This document shows positions 51,687 through 62,033 of a DNA stretch of 64,000 nucleotides, piece after piece (positions within the stretch are counted from its first letter, which is position 1; the number at the start of each line of letters is the position of its first letter). The DNA comes from Phenylobacterium aquaticum (GTDB lineage: Bacteria > Pseudomonadota > Alphaproteobacteria > Caulobacterales > Caulobacteraceae), in contig CANCJJ010000002.1 of NCBI GenBank assembly GCA_947378305.1, positions 62,001 through 126,000 of the forward strand. Direction: 5' to 3'. A program made the translations under genes and the position numbers. The notes beneath the pieces were generated by a model. It did not search any database, was not told where the DNA came from, and saw nothing but the letters and a program-made list of their open reading frames with translations.

Positions 51687-53135
51687 ATGAGCCGCGACGC
51701 CGAACACCCGGACCTGGATGTCGCCCTCCCGACGGAGGGTCAGGTGGCCCCACACCCGCAAACTATCGATCTCGAAGACATGGCCCTGGGGGATGACTAT
51801 GCCCTTAATCCTGACTTTGTGGCCATGGTCGTCGATGCCGCAGATCGCGGGGATGCCGAGCGCCTGCGAGAATTGTTGGCCGCCCTGCATCCGGCGGACG
51901 TGGCCGACCTCATGGGATTTCTCTCGGCAGGGGATCGCGAGGAGGTCCTCGCCCACCTCGACCCCGAGGCCCTGGCCGACATTCTCTCTGAGCTGGACCC
52001 GGAAATCCGCGAAGAGCTGCTGGAGCTCCTGCCGCCTGAAATCCTTGCCAAGGCCCTGGGCGAGATGGAGTCGGATGACGCCGTCGACGTCGTGGAAGAC
52101 CTGGAAGACGACATGCGTGTCCAGGTTCTGGCTGCCATGCCCGAGGGCGAGCGGACCGCCATCGAAACCTCACTGGCCTATGAGGAGGAGACCGCAGGCC
52201 GCCTGATGCAGCGCGAGGTGGTCTGGGCCCCCCAGTTCTGGAATGTCGGTCAGACCATTGATCGCTTCCTGACCGATTCCGAAGACATGCCGGAGCTGTT
52301 TTTCGACATCTATGTCGTTGACCCTTCCCACAAGCCTGTCGGTGGCATTCCGCTCAGCCATCTGCTGCGGGCTCCGCGTGAGACGCCCCTGGCCCAAATC
52401 ATGGAGCCTCTGACCGAAATCCCGGTCGAGATGGACCAGGAGGAGGTGGCCTATATTTTCAACAAATATCACCTCATCTCAGCCCCGGTTATTGAGCCGG
52501 GCGGTCGGCTGGTTGGCCAGATTACCGTCGATGACATTGTCGGCGTTATCCAGGAAGAGAGCGAAGCCGACATTCTGGCCCTGGCCGGTGTGTCCGATGC
52601 TGGCCGCGATGCCGGGGTTTTTGGCATTGTGCGCTCACGCCTGCCCTGGCTGATCCTGAACCTTGTGACTGAAACTGTTGCCGTCAGCGTCATTGGCGTC
52701 TTTCAGGATGCCATTGCCAAGGTCATTGCCCTGGCGGTCCTCATGCCGATTGTGTCGTCTCTGGGTGGAAATGCCGGAACCCAGGCCCTGACCGTTGCGG
52801 TCCGCGCCTTGTCCAGCCGCGAACTGAACTCGGCCAATGCCCGGCGGATCGTCATCCGCGAGCTGGTGGTGGGTCTGTTCAATGGTCTGGCCCTGGCCCT
52901 GGTCATGGGGCTGGCCGTCTATGCCTTCTATCATGATGACCGTCTGGCCTGGACCATGGGGCTGGCCATCATCGCCAACCTGTTCGTCGCCTCTCTGGCG
53001 GGGATTCTCGCCCCGATTGTGCTGGAGCGCTTCGGGCGGGACCCGGCGGTCTCCTCCTCGGTCCTCGTGACCTTTGCCACCGACTTTATGGGCTTCCTGG
53101 CCCTCCTGGGTATTGCCAGCCTGATCCTGCTCTAG
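51687..53135 (+). CDS. mgtE: Magnesium transporter MgtE
   Basis: 482 residues. The MgtE N domain (superhelix, about 55-165: LRELLAALHPADVADLM), two CBS motifs (170-295: ETAGRLMQ, DIYVVDPSHKPVGGI, HLISAPVIEPGGRLVGQITVDD) and five membrane helices (320-482) with the pore sequence SSLGGNAGTQALTV. It imports Mg2+, gated by Mg2+ binding to the cytosolic domains. GGGAGG precedes the ATG. No Mg2+ riboswitch was recognised in the ~145 bp leader. Confidence 0.96.
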   Translation: MSRDAEHPDLDVALPTEGQVAPHPQTIDLEDMALGDDYALNPDFVAMVVDAADRGDAERLRELLAALHPADVADLMGFLSAGDREEVLAHLDPEALADILSELDPEIREELLELLPPEILAKALGEMESDDAVDVVEDLEDDMRVQVLAAMPEGERTAIETSLAYEEETAGRLMQREVVWAPQFWNVGQTIDRFLTDSEDMPELFFDIYVVDPSHKPVGGIPLSHLLRAPRETPLAQIMEPLTEIPVEMDQEEVAYIFNKYHLISAPVIEPGGRLVGQITVDDIVGVIQEESEADILALAGVSDAGRDAGVFGIVRSRLPWLILNLVTETVAVSVIGVFQDAIAKVIALAVLMPIVSSLGGNAGTQALTVAVRALSSRELNSANARRIVIRELVVGLFNGLALALVMGLAVYAFYHDDRLAWTMGLAIIANLFVASLAGILAPIVLERFGRDPAVSSSVLVTFATDFMGFLALLGIASLILL

Positions 53136-53171
53136 CAGGACCGCCCCCGCCCTGATTTCTGGAGCCTGAGA

Positions 53172-54329
53172 ATGACCGGACCCATGATGGACTTTGGCCT
53201 CGGAGAGACCGTAGAGGCCTTGCGGGACTCGACCCGGAGATTTGCGGAAGCTCAGATCGCCCCCCTCGCCGCCGAGATTGACCGCACCAACAGCTTTCCC
53301 CGCCAGGTCTGGCCGCTCATGGGGGCCCTGGGTCTGCATGGAATTACCGTTGAGGAAGCCTGGGGCGGGCTGGGACTGGGCTATCTGGAGCACGTGGTGG
53401 TCATGGAGGAAATCTCCCGGGCCTCGGCGTCTGTCGGCCTGAGCTATGGAGCGCACTCCAACCTCTGCATCAACCAAATCCGTCGCTGGGGGTCGGATGA
53501 GCAGAAGCGCAAATATCTGCCCGGCCTGATCTCGGGGGTTCATGTGGGGGCCCTGGCCATGAGCGAGGCCGGCTCCGGATCTGACGTGGTTTCCATGCGA
53601 CTTCGCGCCGAGCCGGATGGCGAGTCCTACCTGCTGAATGGGACCAAATTCTGGATCACCAACGCCCCCCACGCCGATGTTCTGGTCGTCTATGCCAAGA
53701 CCTCGCCGGAGTCCGGCGGCCGGGGCATTACCGCTTTTCTGGTGGAAAAGGGCCTTCCCGGATTTTCCGTAAGCCCCAGACTCGACAAGATGGGCATGCG
53801 CGGCTCCGATACCGCCGAGCTGGTCTTCGACAATTGCCGCATCCCCGCCGAGAACGTCATGGGCCCGGTCAATGGCGGGGTCGGGGTCCTGATGAGCGGC
53901 CTGGACTATGAGCGGGCCGTCCTTGCGGGCGGGCCCCTGGGCATTATGCAGGCCTGTCTGGACGTGGTCTTGCCCTATGTCCGCGATCGCCGCCAGTTCG
54001 GGGCCCCGATCGGGTCCTTCCAGCTGATGCAGGGCAAGGTGGCTGACATGTATGTCGCGCTCAATTCGGCCCGAAGCTATGTCTATGCCGTGGCCAAGGC
54101 CTGCGATGCGGGTCTGACCACCCGGTTTGATGCGGCGGGGGCCATACTTCTGGCGTCGGAAAACGCCGTTCGGGTCGCAGGCGAGGCCATCCAGGCCCTC
54201 GGCGGCGCAGGCTATACCCGCGACTTCCCGGTTGAGCGACTGCTGCGGGACGCCAAGCTCTATGACATCGGTGCTGGGACCAATGAAATTCGCCGCTACC
54301 TGATCGGACGGGAGCTGATCGGAACCTGA
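53172..54329 (+). CDS. ivd: Isovaleryl-CoA dehydrogenase
   Basis: 385 residues of the acyl-CoA dehydrogenase fold: [73 protein letters not shown] with E247 placed as the IVD catalytic base, [15 protein letters not shown] and [17 protein letters not shown]. It oxidises isovaleryl-CoA to 3-methylcrotonyl-CoA with FAD. It begins the leucine pathway here, 36 bp after mgtE, with the carboxylase genes 1.9 kb further. Confidence 0.93.
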   Translation: MTGPMMDFGLGETVEALRDSTRRFAEAQIAPLAAEIDRTNSFPRQVWPLMGALGLHGITVEEAWGGLGLGYLEHVVVMEEISRASASVGLSYGAHSNLCINQIRRWGSDEQKRKYLPGLISGVHVGALAMSEAGSGSDVVSMRLRAEPDGESYLLNGTKFWITNAPHADVLVVYAKTSPESGGRGITAFLVEKGLPGFSVSPRLDKMGMRGSDTAELVFDNCRIPAENVMGPVNGGVGVLMSGLDYERAVLAGGPLGIMQACLDVVLPYVRDRRQFGAPIGSFQLMQGKVADMYVALNSARSYVYAVAKACDAGLTTRFDAAGAILLASENAVRVAGEAIQALGGAGYTRDFPVERLLRDAKLYDIGAGTNEIRRYLIGRELIGT

Positions 54330-54342
54330 GCCTCTCGGGGCG

Positions 54343-56106
54343 TCAGTCCTGGGCAGGAGTCACGGCCCGTGACGGCCGTCGCCTCAGGTCCATGACCGGC
54401 AGGGTGAGCTTGTCCAACGCAGCAATCATGGCCGCGTGCCCGGCCTCCACAGCGGGTCCGTAACTTGTCCAGTCGCGGATTTCGACCCCGCCCACGTCCG
54501 GCGTGACCAGGACATCGCTGGCATCCCGGGCGGCGAGAATATCCCGCCCCGACGACACGGTGGCCGCCCGCATCAAGACCGAGACAATTGGCGGACCCTT
54601 GCGCCACTGGCCGGTCAGGATCCACTTCAGCATGGAGGCTGGCCTGATAATGTCCGAGGCCGTAATGGAGCGTCCCCGGCTGACATCCACGCCAATGATG
54701 GGCCCAAGCTGGGAGGCGCGCATGACGTCCACCGGGAAGTTCTTCAGCACGGCACCATCCACCAGCACATCATTGCCAAGGGTGGCGGGGGGCAGAATTC
54801 CGGGCAGGGAAATTGAGGCCCGCAGGGCATCCCTCAGCAGGCCCCGCCTGTGGACGTGATAGGCCCCCGTGGTCAGGTTTGAGGACACACAAAAGAAGGG
54901 CAGCCAGAGGTCAGCGAACTGGGTGTCGCTGAAATGGTTCAGCAGGAGTTTGGCGACCTTCCGGCCCCGGGTCATGGCCAGCATGGGAAAGGCAATGTCG
55001 TCGAGGGGGCTGGAGCGGACGAAGGCCTGCTGGATTCGGGTATCGAGCTCTGTGTCGTTCCACCCCATGGCCAGACCCGCGGCAATGACCGCCCCCATGG
55101 AGACCCCGCCGACAAAATCGATGGGAATGCCCCGTTCACGCAGGGCCTTGATAACGCCGACATGGGCATAGGCCCGCGCCCCGCCTCCGGACAGGACCAG
55201 GCCGACGGACTGGCCGGTCAGGCCTCGCACAATGCGCTGTAGGTCCCCGTCATGATCTCGCCGCAGGTGAAACAGGCGACCCGCCCCGGTCGACAACATC
55301 CAGGCCTCAGATCCCACGGGGCGTTCGGTTTCGGGCTCATGCACCAGGATCAGGTCCACGAGGTTGCGACTTCCCAGGGGATCGGTCGGGCTCAGACGGC
55401 CATCTTCGGGCGGGGGAGAGTCGCCGCGCCCCACGCGGAAGAGCCGGTCGACCTGCCCGCTGACCAACCTCTGCCAGCGCCCTTCATCGGCTTCCGCGAA
55501 ACACAGGACAAAGTCGTGATCACGTTCCTGAGTTGAAAACCATTCCCGCGAAGCGCGCTCACCTTCCTTGCCGATGACGGCAACGGAATAGCCAAGCCGG
55601 ATGATTTCCGCCGCCATTTGCTCGATCATGGGCCGCAGGGGCAGGGCCGTTCCCACGGGCAAGAAGCCATAGACCGAAGGTTCCCCCGGCGAGGTCTTGG
55701 AGGTCGCCTGGCGGCTGCGCTGGATCATCAGTCGCGCGACTTCGGTCAGGAGGGCCGGGTCCGCCTCGCAGGCCAGCAGGAAATCCTCCCGGGGCAGGGC
55801 ATAGACTTCGGAATCTCTCAGGGCCACCAGATGGCCTGAATGCGGGGCCCCGGAAATTACGCTCATCTCTCCGGCCGGTTCGCCCGGCCTGATGACGCCC
55901 AGAAATTGCGGTTCATGGGTCTGGTCGGGCCGAAAGGCTCCCAAGCGACCCGTATGCAAGAGGTAGATGTGATCGGCGACTTCGCCGGCCTCAAACAGGG
56001 CGGCCCCGCCGGGCAGGGAGAACCAACTGGCCTCGCCCGTAGCGAGTCGGGCCTCGAAAAGCCGGTTGAGCGGCGTTTTGGCGTGATTCATGTCGGGTTC
56101 AGTCAC
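54343..56106 (-). CDS. Cyclic-nucleotide-binding / patatin-like phospholipase (NTE type)
   Basis: 587 residues. N-terminal cNMP-binding-like domain about 20-130 (HTGRLGAFRPD, GEPAGEMSVISGAPHSGHLVA), a middle linker of ~150 residues and a patatin domain about 300-470: GGGARAYAHVGVIKAL oxyanion loop, GVSMGAVIAAGLAM nucleophile, and DGAVLKNFP with the dyad Asp. This is the NTE/RssA layout. It should deacylate phospholipids or lysophospholipids at the inner membrane. It lies on the minus strand inside the leucine catabolic genes, with 13 bp to ivd's stop and 119 bp to the carboxylase start. Confidence 0.9.
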   Translation of the reverse strand: MTEPDMNHAKTPLNRLFEARLATGEASWFSLPGGAALFEAGEVADHIYLLHTGRLGAFRPDQTHEPQFLGVIRPGEPAGEMSVISGAPHSGHLVALRDSEVYALPREDFLLACEADPALLTEVARLMIQRSRQATSKTSPGEPSVYGFLPVGTALPLRPMIEQMAAEIIRLGYSVAVIGKEGERASREWFSTQERDHDFVLCFAEADEGRWQRLVSGQVDRLFRVGRGDSPPPEDGRLSPTDPLGSRNLVDLILVHEPETERPVGSEAWMLSTGAGRLFHLRRDHDGDLQRIVRGLTGQSVGLVLSGGGARAYAHVGVIKALRERGIPIDFVGGVSMGAVIAAGLAMGWNDTELDTRIQQAFVRSSPLDDIAFPMLAMTRGRKVAKLLLNHFSDTQFADLWLPFFCVSSNLTTGAYHVHRRGLLRDALRASISLPGILPPATLGNDVLVDGAVLKNFPVDVMRASQLGPIIGVDVSRGRSITASDIIRPASMLKWILTGQWRKGPPIVSVLMRAATVSSGRDILAARDASDVLVTPDVGGVEIRDWTSYGPAVEAGHAAMIAALDKLTLPVMDLRRRPSRAVTPAQD

Positions 56107-56225
56107 AGTTCCTCATGCTACGACTATTCGCGAAGTCTGGGAATTCCTCCTGGTAGGACGACCAAAACGCCGGGTTCCGCCATCGTGGAATTCCCTCCGC
56201 CCCGGAAAGGTTCTATGCCTAGGCC

Positions 56226-57848
56226 ATGCCGCGACTGAAATCCGCCATTGCCCCTTCCGATCCTGCCTTCAAGGCCAATTCCAGCGTCAATCTGGCCCTG
56301 GTGACTCACCTGCGGGATCAGACCGCGCGGGTTGCGCAAGGCGGCCCGCTGGATAGTCGTCAAAGGCATGAATCCCGGGGCAAGCTCCTGGCCCGGGACC
56401 GCATTTCGCGTTTGCTGGACCCCGGGGCACCCTTTCTGGAGGTGGGGGCCCTCGCGGCGCACGGTCTCTATGACGATGAAGCGCCGGGCGCAGGCCTGAT
56501 TGTGGGTATTGGGCGGGTCTCCGGTCGCGAAGTCCTGATCCTCGCCAATGATGCGACGGTCAAGGGCGGTGCCTATTTTCCGATGAGCGTAAAGAAGCAC
56601 CTCCGGGCTCAGGAGATTGCCGCCGAGAACCGCCTGCCTTGCATCTATCTGGTGGATTCCGGTGGGGCCAACCTGCCCCATCAGGCGGAAGTCTTCCCGG
56701 ACCGTGAGCATTTCGGCCGCATCTTCTTCAATCAGGCCCGCATGAGCGCGGCAGGCATCTCCCAGATTGCCTGTGTCATGGGGTCCTGCACCGCCGGGGG
56801 CGCCTATGTCCCGGCCATGTCAGATGAGACGGTGATTGTCCGGGGCACGGGCGAAGAGAGCCAGGGCACGATCTTTCTGGGTGGGCCGCCCCTGGTCAAG
56901 GCCGCTACCGGTGAGATCATTTCGGCTACGGAACTCGGAGGCGCTGAAACCCATGGTCGCCGGTCCGGTGTGGTGGACCATGTGGCCCTGGATGACGACC
57001 ACGCCCTGCAAATCGTGCGCAGCATTGTTGCCAATCTGAATACCCGCAAACCAGAGACGGTGGTTCTGGCCGAGCCCCGGCCCCCGGCCTATGATCCTGC
57101 CGAGCTGTACGGCATCATCCCCGCCGATGTGCGGGCACCCTATGATGTGCGCGAGGTCATAGCCCGCATTGTTGACGGGTCAGATTTTGACGAATTCAAA
57201 GCCCTCTACGGGACGACCCTGGTCTGTGGCTTTGCCCGGATCTGGGGCCAGCCTGTGGCCATCCTTGCCAATAATGGTGTCCTGTTTTCCGAAAGTGCCC
57301 TCAAGGGCGCGCATTTCATCGAACTCGCCTGTCAGCGGGGCATCCCCCTGGTCTTCCTTCAGAATATCTCCGGCTTCATGGTCGGGGGTAAATACGAGGC
57401 GGGCGGAATCGCCAAGGACGGGGCCAAGCTGGTGACAGCGGTCGCCTGTGCCAATGTGCCCAAGTTCACGGTCCTGATTGGCGGCTCATTCGGGGCTGGA
57501 AATTACGGCATGTGTGGTCGGGCCTATTCGCCGCGCTTTCTCTGGTCCTGGCCCAATAGCCGGATTTCCGTCATGGGCGGTGAGCAGGCCGCAAGCGTTC
57601 TGGCCACCCTGCGCCGGGACGGTCTGGAGGGGCGCGGCCAGACCTGGTCTGCCGAGGACGAAGCGGACTTCAAGGCCCCCATTCGCGCACGCTATGAAGA
57701 CGAGGGGGATCCCTATTTTGCCACCGCCCGACTGTGGGACGACGGCATTATCGATCCGGCCCAGACCCGGGATGTGCTGGGTCTCTCGATTTCTGCTGCC
57801 CTGAATGCCCCGATTGAGCAAACCCGGTTCGGGACCTTCCGAATGTAG
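56226..57848 (+). CDS. mccB: Methylcrotonyl-CoA carboxylase beta subunit (carboxyltransferase)
   Basis: 540 residues of the carboxyltransferase family: [53 protein letters not shown]-like, [79 protein letters not shown] and [19 protein letters not shown]. The [18 protein letters not shown] stretch and partner order point to the 3-methylcrotonyl rather than the propionyl type. Works with the biotin subunit at 58778 to make 3-methylglutaconyl-CoA. Confidence 0.93.
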   Translation: MPRLKSAIAPSDPAFKANSSVNLALVTHLRDQTARVAQGGPLDSRQRHESRGKLLARDRISRLLDPGAPFLEVGALAAHGLYDDEAPGAGLIVGIGRVSGREVLILANDATVKGGAYFPMSVKKHLRAQEIAAENRLPCIYLVDSGGANLPHQAEVFPDREHFGRIFFNQARMSAAGISQIACVMGSCTAGGAYVPAMSDETVIVRGTGEESQGTIFLGGPPLVKAATGEIISATELGGAETHGRRSGVVDHVALDDDHALQIVRSIVANLNTRKPETVVLAEPRPPAYDPAELYGIIPADVRAPYDVREVIARIVDGSDFDEFKALYGTTLVCGFARIWGQPVAILANNGVLFSESALKGAHFIELACQRGIPLVFLQNISGFMVGGKYEAGGIAKDGAKLVTAVACANVPKFTVLIGGSFGAGNYGMCGRAYSPRFLWSWPNSRISVMGGEQAASVLATLRRDGLEGRGQTWSAEDEADFKAPIRARYEDEGDPYFATARLWDDGIIDPAQTRDVLGLSISAALNAPIEQTRFGTFRM

Positions 57849-57924
57849 ACCCTGTTCCGCCGATCCGCCCGTCTCACGCAACCTCCCGGGGCTGACCGCC
57901 CCCTTCCCGGCCAGGAGATCTGAC

Positions 57925-58764
57925 ATGACCAATCCTATCGTAGATCCGCTTGTTGAGGGCATGGACAGCGATGCCGTCTCCCCGCAGGTTCATATTGATG
58001 CGACCCAGGATGGCGTCGTCATCGTCACGATCAATCGGCCGGAGGCCAGGAATGCCTTTGATGCCGAGCTGATTGCCGCCCTGCATGAAGCCTTCCTGAC
58101 CCTGCACAGTGCCGACCACGTCCGGCTCGTCTTCCTGCGCGGCGCCGGGGGCATGTTTTCAGCCGGTGCGGACCTGGAATGGATGAAGGCGGCGACGGAA
58201 TGGTCGGAGGCCGACAATCGCGCTGATGCCCTGCAAATGGCCCATATGCTGAAAAGTCTCTCGGATATTCCCGCCCTCACTGTGGCCCTGATCCAGGGCG
58301 GTGCCTTCGGGGGCGGTGCTGGTCTGGCGGCGGCCTGTGATCTCGCCATCGCGACGGAAGATGCCCGTTTCAGTTTCTCCGAAGTGCGGCTGGGGCTCAT
58401 TCCGGCAACCATCAGTCCCTATGTGGTTCGCGCCATCGGGCCCCGCGCGGCCCGGGGTCTGTTTGCGACGGCCCGGGTCTTTGATGCCGCCGAGGCCAAG
58501 TCCCTCGGGCTGGTGACGGAGGTTGTCCCCGACCTCCAGGGCCTGCAAGCTGCGGCAGATCGTCTCGCCGACGAGATTATGGCCTGCGCGCCTGGCGCGG
58601 TAGGAGCCTCCAAAGCCCTTGTCGACCTGGTGACGGATCAGCCCATTGATCATGCCCTGATGACCGAAACGGCTAGGCGCATAGCCCAGGCCCGGGTCAG
58701 CGAGGAGGGGCGTGAAGGCGTCCTGGCCTTCCTGGGCAAGCGCAAGCCCAGTTGGTTCGCTTGA
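57925..58764 (+). CDS. Enoyl-CoA hydratase, probable methylglutaconyl-CoA hydratase
   Basis: 279 residues from the ATG at 57925 with AGGAGA upstream; the frame is open from 57805 but that overlaps mccB. Crotonase motifs: VTINRPEARNAFDAEL, FLRGAGGMFSAGADLEWM (oxyanion hole), ALIQGGAFGGGAGLAAACDLAIA and FSFSEVRLGLIPATISPYV with the first catalytic Glu, and the second region ARVFDAAEAKSLGLV. It sits between the two carboxylase subunits, the standard place of the hydratase that makes HMG-CoA in leucine degradation. A 39-residue N-terminal stretch is longer than the minimal crotonase start. Confidence 0.9.
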   Translation: MTNPIVDPLVEGMDSDAVSPQVHIDATQDGVVIVTINRPEARNAFDAELIAALHEAFLTLHSADHVRLVFLRGAGGMFSAGADLEWMKAATEWSEADNRADALQMAHMLKSLSDIPALTVALIQGGAFGGGAGLAAACDLAIATEDARFSFSEVRLGLIPATISPYVVRAIGPRAARGLFATARVFDAAEAKSLGLVTEVVPDLQGLQAAADRLADEIMACAPGAVGASKALVDLVTDQPIDHALMTETARRIAQARVSEEGREGVLAFLGKRKPSWFA

Positions 58765-58777
58765 GGCCGCCGGTCCC

Positions 58778-60655
58778 ATGCTGAAGTCCGTTCTCGTCGC
58801 CAATCGCGGGGAAATCGCCTGCCGGATTTTCAGGACGGCGCGCCGGATGGGCCTGCGGACCATCGCGGTCTATTCCGAAGCCGATTCTGACTCTGCCCAC
58901 GTGCGGATGGCCGATCAGGCGGTGGAGATCGGGCCTGCGCCTGCCGCCGAAAGCTATCTGGTCATTGACGCCCTGATCGCCGCCGCCCTGGCGACGGGGG
59001 CTGAGGCCATCCATCCTGGATACGGGTTTCTGTCGGAGCAGGCAGACTTCGCCGAGGCGGTCCAGGCGGCTGGCCTAGTGTGGATTGGACCCCCGGCCTC
59101 CGCGATCCGGGCCATGGGCCGAAAAGACGCGGCAAAACAGCTCATGCAGGCGGCGGGCGTGCCGGTGACGCCTGGCTATCAGGGCGATGATCAGTCGCCT
59201 GCAGGCCTGCAAGCCCAGGCCGACGCATTGGGCTATCCGGTCCTGATCAAGGCCGTGGCCGGCGGCGGCGGCAAGGGCATGCGTCGGGTCGATCGGGCTG
59301 AGGATTTTGCCCCCGCCCTAGCCGCCTGCCAGCGGGAATCCGCGGCGGCCTTTGGCGACTCCCGAGTATTGCTTGAGATCTATGTCGCCCGACCACGGCA
59401 TATTGAGGTCCAGGTCTTTGGCGACCAGGCGGGGCAGGTGGTTCACCTGTTTGAGCGCGACTGTTCCCTCCAGCGCCGCCACCAGAAGGTGATTGAGGAG
59501 GCTCCGGCCCCGGGCATGACGGCGGAAACACGGGCAGCCCTGACCGCGGCTGCCGTCCAGGCTGCTCAGGCGGTGGGTTATGTGGGTGCGGGCACGGTTG
59601 AATTCATTGCCGATGCCAGCGAGGGTCTGAGGGCCGACCGGATCTGGTTCATGGAGATGAATACCCGGCTTCAGGTCGAACATCCGGTGACCGAGGCCGT
59701 GACCGGGGTGGACCTTGTGGAATGGCAGTTTCGGATTGCCTCGGGTGAGGCCTTGCCCCTGGCCCAGTCTGAAATCCATTTGAACGGACATGCCATCGAA
59801 GCCCGGCTCTATGCGGAAGACCCAGCAGCAGGATTCCTGCCCTCCATTGGCCAGCTGGAGCATTTTCGCCTGCCGTCAGGCCTGCGCATCGACAGTGCTG
59901 TCGAGGCGGGCGACGAGGTCAGCCCGCATTATGATCCCATGATCGCCAAGCTCATTGCCCATGCCTCCACCCGGGAAGGCGCGTCGGATCAATTGGCGGA
60001 GGCGTGTGCTGGCGTCGAGGTCTGGCCCGTCCGGACAAATGCCGCCTTTCTGGCGCGGTGCCTGGATCACCCGGACTTCATTGCAGGCGAGCTCGATACG
60101 GCCTTCATCGCGGACAGGTTTGAAGATCTGGCCCTTCCCCTGCCGCCCTCGGCTGAGACCCTTTCGCTTGCGGCGGGGGCCATATTGGCAAGAGACCGGG
60201 ATCACAGGGCCTCCCCCTGGCGCGATGCCACCGGATTTCGCCTTAATGCCAGTCCCGAGACAAGGCTTCGACTGTTTCTGGGCGGGGAACCCATACTGGC
60301 CACCCTGCCAGATGAAGAGATTGAGGCCGATGTTCTGGTGACGGATGATGCCGTCGTGATTTTTGAAGCAGGTCAGGCCTTTGCCTTTTCTGCCGTGCCG
60401 CCGCAAAGCGGGTTTGAAGCCGCAGGCCTGGGCGACGGCCAGATCCTCGCTCCCATGCCCGGCCGGATCGTGGCGGTCGGCGTATCGGAAGGTGACCGGG
60501 TCAGTCCCGGCCATGTTCTGGTCACCCTAGAGGCCATGAAGATGGAGTATGCCCTGTCGGCGCCTTTTGAAGGTCAGGTCGAGAGCGTCCGGGTCAAGGT
60601 GGGTGATCAGGTCAGTGAAGGGACCACCCTGGTCCAGCTCAAGGCGGCGGATTAA
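58778..60655 (+). CDS. mccA: Methylcrotonyl-CoA carboxylase alpha subunit (biotin carboxylase/BCCP)
   Basis: 625 residues from the ATG at 58778, at MLKSVLVANRGEIACRIFRTARRMG. The biotin carboxylase part (1-445) has YLVIDALIAAALATGAEAIHPGYGFLSEQ, MGRKDAAKQLMQAAGVPVTPGY, ATP-grasp KAVAGGGGKGMR and MEMNTRLQVEHPVTE. The biotinyl domain ends the protein with VTLEAMKMEYALSAP, K588 being the biotin site. Provides carboxybiotin to MccB. The stop overlaps the DUF1489 start (TAATG). Confidence 0.93.
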   Translation: MLKSVLVANRGEIACRIFRTARRMGLRTIAVYSEADSDSAHVRMADQAVEIGPAPAAESYLVIDALIAAALATGAEAIHPGYGFLSEQADFAEAVQAAGLVWIGPPASAIRAMGRKDAAKQLMQAAGVPVTPGYQGDDQSPAGLQAQADALGYPVLIKAVAGGGGKGMRRVDRAEDFAPALAACQRESAAAFGDSRVLLEIYVARPRHIEVQVFGDQAGQVVHLFERDCSLQRRHQKVIEEAPAPGMTAETRAALTAAAVQAAQAVGYVGAGTVEFIADASEGLRADRIWFMEMNTRLQVEHPVTEAVTGVDLVEWQFRIASGEALPLAQSEIHLNGHAIEARLYAEDPAAGFLPSIGQLEHFRLPSGLRIDSAVEAGDEVSPHYDPMIAKLIAHASTREGASDQLAEACAGVEVWPVRTNAAFLARCLDHPDFIAGELDTAFIADRFEDLALPLPPSAETLSLAAGAILARDRDHRASPWRDATGFRLNASPETRLRLFLGGEPILATLPDEEIEADVLVTDDAVVIFEAGQAFAFSAVPPQSGFEAAGLGDGQILAPMPGRIVAVGVSEGDRVSPGHVLVTLEAMKMEYALSAPFEGQVESVRVKVGDQVSEGTTLVQLKAAD

Positions 60656-61056
60656 TGGCCCTGCATATCCTTAGACTTTGCGTTGGGTGCGACACCATTG
60701 AGGACCTTGAGGCCTGGCACCAGGGCGATACGGGTCCCTGGCCCCTGCACACGCGCATGACCCCAAAACGCGTGGAAGAGGTTCTGGATGGTGGATCCCT
60801 CTACCGGATCTTCAAGGGCATGATCCTGTGCCGTCAGACCATTCTCGATATTACCAAGGCGGGCGAGGGGGCGGCATCGCGCTGTGTCATCCTGCTGGAC
60901 CCCAGGATTATCCGCGTCATCCCCACGCCGCGCCGGGCCTTTCAGGGCTGGCGGTATTTTGATCCCAAGGATGCGCCCCCGGACCTGGATGTCGACGGCG
61001 ATCAGGCCATGCCGGACGATCTGGCCCGGCAACTTCGCGAGGCGGGCGTCTGGTAG
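60655..61056 (+). CDS. DUF1489 family protein
   Basis: 133 residues, begins ALHILRLCVGCDTIEDLEAWHQ and contains YRIFKGMILCRQTILDI, CVILLDPRIIRVIPTPRRAFQGWRYF (split around 80-105) and DDLARQLREAGVW. This is the alphaproteobacterial DUF1489 family, usually ~140 residues with no known role. Its ATG lies in the mccA stop (TAATG), so it is translated from the same transcript. Soluble and cytoplasmic. Confidence 0.9.
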   Translation: MALHILRLCVGCDTIEDLEAWHQGDTGPWPLHTRMTPKRVEEVLDGGSLYRIFKGMILCRQTILDITKAGEGAASRCVILLDPRIIRVIPTPRRAFQGWRYFDPKDAPPDLDVDGDQAMPDDLARQLREAGVW

Positions 61057-61159
61057 GGCATCGGGATTGATCTGCAACGGGGCCCATGCGGTGCCGTGAC
61101 CTCCGTTTCCAGACAAGCCCGGGCGTCTTGGCGATAGAATCGGGGCACATTGCCCGCCC

Positions 61160-61196
61160 AGCCTGGTGGACACCGGTTATCGGATCGAAACAGGCT
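61160..61196 (-). repeat. Dispersed palindromic repeat, copy 2
   Basis: On the minus strand AGCCTGTTTCGATCCGATAACCGG and CAGGCT; AGCCTG (61160-61165) and CAGGCT (61191-61196) are outer arms in the plus orientation. It shares CGATCCGATAACCGG with copy 3 at 62486-62531 and a version of it with copy 1. It lies 28 bp upstream of mipZ, so it may affect that promoter or its transcript. Confidence 0.6.
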
Positions 61197-61223
61197 CCAA
61201 GTCTTATTTTGAGGGTAGAGCCT

Positions 61224-62033
61224 ATGACCACACCCAAGGTCATTGTGATCGGCAATGAAAAGGGCGGCGCTGGTAAGTCGACCCTGGCCATTCATCTGGC
61301 GACGGCCCTGATGCACGGTGGCTCGCGGGTTGGCGTGCTTGACCTGGATGTGCGCCAGCAATCCCTCGGCCACTTTTTCGCCAGCCGGAGGGCCTGGTTG
61401 AGCGCCAATGGGCAATCGGCACCCATGCCGGATGAGCACCCCTTGAGCCCACGTCTGGCCTCGGCACCTGAAGACGAGGCCCTGGACCAGTTCGAGACCG
61501 CCCTGGCGTCCCTGGCTGGATGCGATGTCATTCTGATGGATACGCCCGGGGCCGATACTCCCATGAGCCGGGCGGCTCACGGGCGGGCAGACCTCATTGT
61601 CACGCCCATGAACGACAGTTTCGTGGACTTCGATGCCCTGGGCGTCGTGGACCCGGTGACCCTGGAGCTGAAGCGGCCGAGTCTCTATTCCGAAACCGTC
61701 TGGAACAGTCGCAAGCGCCGGGCCGCAGAGTCAGGCCAATCGATTGACTGGGTGGTCCTGCGCAATCGCCTCGCATCCATGGAGGCCCGCAACCGGCGGC
61801 GCGTGGATGAACGGGTCCAGGCCTTGTCGCGCAGGGTCGGGTTCCGGGTGGGTCCCGGCCTCGGCGACCGGGTGATTTATCGAGAGCTCTTTCCCTTTGG
61901 GTTGACCATTGCCGACCTGTCCCAGGATATCCGGCCCGTGGCCATGAGCCTGCAGCATGTGGCCGCCCGTCAGGAGCTCCGGGCCCTCATGAGTTTTCTG
62001 GGACTTGAAGCCGACGCTGGGGCAAACGCCTAG
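61224..62033 (+). CDS. mipZ: Division-plane ATPase MipZ
   Basis: 269 residues from the ATG at 61224 (the open frame from 61086 is not conserved). The deviant Walker A GNEKGGAGKSTLAIHLATAL (K13, K18), DLDVRQQSLGHFF, MDTPGADTPM, ADLIVTPMNDSFVDFD, VDPVTLELKRPSLYS and PGLGDRVIYRELFPFGLT are the MipZ sequence, as in Caulobacter. MipZ dimers bind DNA near the ParB pole and block FtsZ assembly, placing the Z ring at midcell. It is overlapped by the J-domain gene (TAGTG). Confidence 0.95.
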   Translation: MTTPKVIVIGNEKGGAGKSTLAIHLATALMHGGSRVGVLDLDVRQQSLGHFFASRRAWLSANGQSAPMPDEHPLSPRLASAPEDEALDQFETALASLAGCDVILMDTPGADTPMSRAAHGRADLIVTPMNDSFVDFDALGVVDPVTLELKRPSLYSETVWNSRKRRAAESGQSIDWVVLRNRLASMEARNRRRVDERVQALSRRVGFRVGPGLGDRVIYRELFPFGLTIADLSQDIRPVAMSLQHVAARQELRALMSFLGLEADAGANA

